Origin: Cryptobacterium sp. CAG:338
GTDB taxonomy: Bacteria > Actinomycetota > Coriobacteriia > Coriobacteriales > Eggerthellaceae
Assembly: GCA_000435475.1 (NCBI GenBank)
Contig: FR896049.1
Span: 55,100 to 79,939 of the forward strand
Reading direction: 5' to 3'
Length of the DNA stretch: 24,840 nt
The notes beneath the pieces were generated by a model that saw nothing but the letters and a program-made list of their open reading frames with translations, was not told the origin of the DNA and ran no database searches. This document shows positions 23,493 to 24,840 of this stretch, piece by piece. Each line of letters begins with the position of its first letter. Position 1 is the first letter of the stretch. Both the position numbers and the translations under genes were made by a program.

Positions 23493-23655
23493 TTATTCTT
23501 CTATGTAGAGTAGCTCGCTATTGATGTTAGCTGTATAACGAATATCTGCACCCATATGGCTCAGCGTTGTCTTGCGAGGTGACTTATAACCTTTTCTTAC
23601 CTTAGAGAGAGTTGTGATTCCTTGGCCAGAGCCTGTGCCTCTGTCTTCCAAATCA
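23493..23655 (-). pseudogene. XRE-type helix-turn-helix regulator/antitoxin remnant
   Basis: The reverse strand from 23621 to 23493 reads GITTLSKVRKGYKSPRKTTL followed by a tail ending LLYIEE and TAA, which is the recognition half of an XRE-type HTH. Immediately upstream, in a neighbouring frame, TEAQALAKES reads like the first helix of the same domain (Q-A-L-A-K-E-S-G-I...). One base lost or gained near 23620 therefore separates the halves. No start codon with a ribosome binding site was found. It lies directly upstream of and divergent from hsdM. Confidence 0.5.
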
Positions 23656-23761
23656 CAATCGTTTTTCTAAAAACAATGCAATGTGACGTATTATAGATAT
23701 TTTGAACTGTCGAAATATATTTTAAAGTTAGAGATATTCATAAGAGAAATGGAAACCTACT

Positions 23762-24840
23762 ATGACGGAACAGGCAACGCAGGCTCAACAGCGTAGTGAA
23801 CTGCATAAAACCATTTGGTCTATTGCAGACGATTTACGCGGAAGCGTTGATGGCTGGGACTTTAAACAATACGTTTTAGGAATATTGTTCTATCGTTTTA
23901 TTTCTGAGATCTTATGCGACTATCTCAACGAAGTAGAACCTGATCCTGATTTTGACTACAGTAGCCTTAGTGATGAAGAGGCGGAATTCGGACGCTCTGC
24001 AACAGTAAAAGAAAAAGGCTTCTTTATTCTTCCTTCTGAACTCTTTCGAAATGTTCGAGCATCAGTAATGCAGGGCGCTCCAAATAGGGAAGAGGCGCTT
24101 GAACATCTAAACGAAACACTTGAACAAGCTTTTAGAAATATTGAAGGCTCTGCTATTGGGGAAGAATCCGAAAAAGATCTAAAAGGCCTATTTGACGATA
24201 TGGATGTTAATAGCGCCAAGCTTGGCAATACGGTAACTGATCGCAATAAAAAGCTTGCCAAGCTACTGGAAAAGATTGGCACCTTAGATTTTGGTGGCGA
24301 ATTCAAGGAAAACCGTATTGATGCGTTTGGTGATGCATACGAATACTTAATGAATATGTATGCTAGCAATGCAGGTAAATCGGGTGGTGAATTCTTTACA
24401 CCACAAGATGTGAGTGAGTTGCTTGCTCGTATAACGCTTGTTAATAGAGATTCTACGGATGTGAAACGCGTATACGACCCTTGTTGTGGCTCGGGATCTT
24501 TATTGTTGAAGTTCTCGAAGATTCTTGGCAGTAAGGCAGATATTGATTACTTTGGTCAAGAAATTAATCTCACTACGTATAATTTGTGTCGTATCAATAT
24601 GTTCTTGCATGATATCAACTTTGATAAGTTTGATATTGCTCTGGGCGATACACTAAAAGAGCCCGCTCATTGGGATGATGAGCCTTTTGATGCGATTGTT
24701 TCAAATCCTCCATATTCAATTAAGTGGGAAGGTAAATCAAATCCACTCAATATTAACGACCCACGTTTTAGCCCGGCAGGCGTATTAGCTCCTGAAAGTA
24801 AAGCAGATCTTGCCTTTACCATGCATATGCTTTCATGGCT
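23762..24840 (+). CDS. hsdM: Type I restriction-modification system methyltransferase subunit (3' truncated by window)
   Basis: The first 359 residues of a protein usually of about 500-540. The N-terminal HsdM helical domain (ELHKTIWSIADDLRGSVDG, FKQYVLGILFYRFISE) is followed by the N6-adenine methylase domain. There the SAM-binding motif DPCCGSGSLLL begins at D239 and the catalytic NPPYS begins at N315. GGEFFTPQDVSELLARI, the usual lead-in, is also present. It forms the M2S methylase with HsdS and the restriction complex with HsdR; those genes would lie beyond the window. ATG 23762 fits family starts, though the ribosome binding site is weak. The strand to its left carries only gene remnants, consistent with an insertion hotspot. 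Confidence 0.95.
   Translation, partial: MTEQATQAQQRSELHKTIWSIADDLRGSVDGWDFKQYVLGILFYRFISEILCDYLNEVEPDPDFDYSSLSDEEAEFGRSATVKEKGFFILPSELFRNVRASVMQGAPNREEALEHLNETLEQAFRNIEGSAIGEESEKDLKGLFDDMDVNSAKLGNTVTDRNKKLAKLLEKIGTLDFGGEFKENRIDAFGDAYEYLMNMYASNAGKSGGEFFTPQDVSELLARITLVNRDSTDVKRVYDPCCGSGSLLLKFSKILGSKADIDYFGQEINLTTYNLCRINMFLHDINFDKFDIALGDTLKEPAHWDDEPFDAIVSNPPYSIKWEGKSNPLNINDPRFSPAGVLAPESKADLAFTMHMLSW

Noticed and set aside
1..24840. CRISPR arrays and tRNA or rRNA genes
   Set aside because: I saw no regularly spaced repeats of CRISPR type and no tRNA T-arm/anticodon arrangement or rRNA signature on either strand.

Overview
The window reads as the chromosome of a moderate-G+C anaerobic actinobacterium, most like a member of the Coriobacteriia. 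The support is an actinobacterial-type four-domain ribosomal protein S1, a class I ketol-acid reductoisomerase in an ilvB-ilvN-ilvC order, and a small PacL/DUF6110-like protein paired with a P-type ATPase. The taxon is an inference; there is no rRNA in the window.

Layout. 1-2172: end of a branched-chain amino acid operon (ilvB 3' end, ilvN, ilvC) closed by a strong terminator. 2155-6412: a small metabolic/regulatory block. A LysR regulator is divergent from an AHL-lactonase-like metallo-beta-lactamase, with a perfect LysR-type T-N11-A dyad between them. A leftward set follows: Gfo/Idh/MocA oxidoreductase, isochorismatase-fold hydrolase and PPC/DUF296 protein. 6819-8066: serC with its terminator. 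8085-9668: a Mbeg1/DUF2974-like alpha/beta hydrolase whose stop codon abuts the remnant of a PIN-domain toxin. 9861-18321: a rightward surface-polysaccharide locus. It has a promoter, a leader ORF carrying a run of ten G, a double-HTH protein, glycosyltransferase, Wzx-type flippase, glycosyltransferase, pyruvyl-transferase-family protein, an FrhB-family protein, and a second copy of the first type of glycosyltransferase. The genes from the first glycosyltransferase on overlap by a few bases, so they are probably one operon. 18512-20046: rpsA with an extended -10 promoter, a UUCG terminator and a second hairpin. 20122-22940: a metal-export pair, a His-rich membrane-anchored small protein and a P1B-type ATPase. 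The ATPase is broken by 19 bp lying between two copies of an 11-bp repeat. 23020-23660: decayed Phd/ParE toxin-antitoxin and XRE regulator remnants. 23762-end: hsdM of a type I restriction-modification system, cut by the window edge.

The most unusual observations are these. (1) The FrhB-family gene has its three domains in reversed order (C-terminal, then N-terminal, then ferredoxin) in one intact, well-initiated ORF. (2) The poly-G tract at the head of the polysaccharide locus lies in an ORF with its own ribosome binding site, in frame with the HTH protein, as expected for a phase-variable switch. (3) The direct-repeat frameshift in the metal ATPase would be exactly repaired by loss of 19 bp. 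Three remnants of toxin-antitoxin-like or regulatory genes also lie in the accessory junctions.
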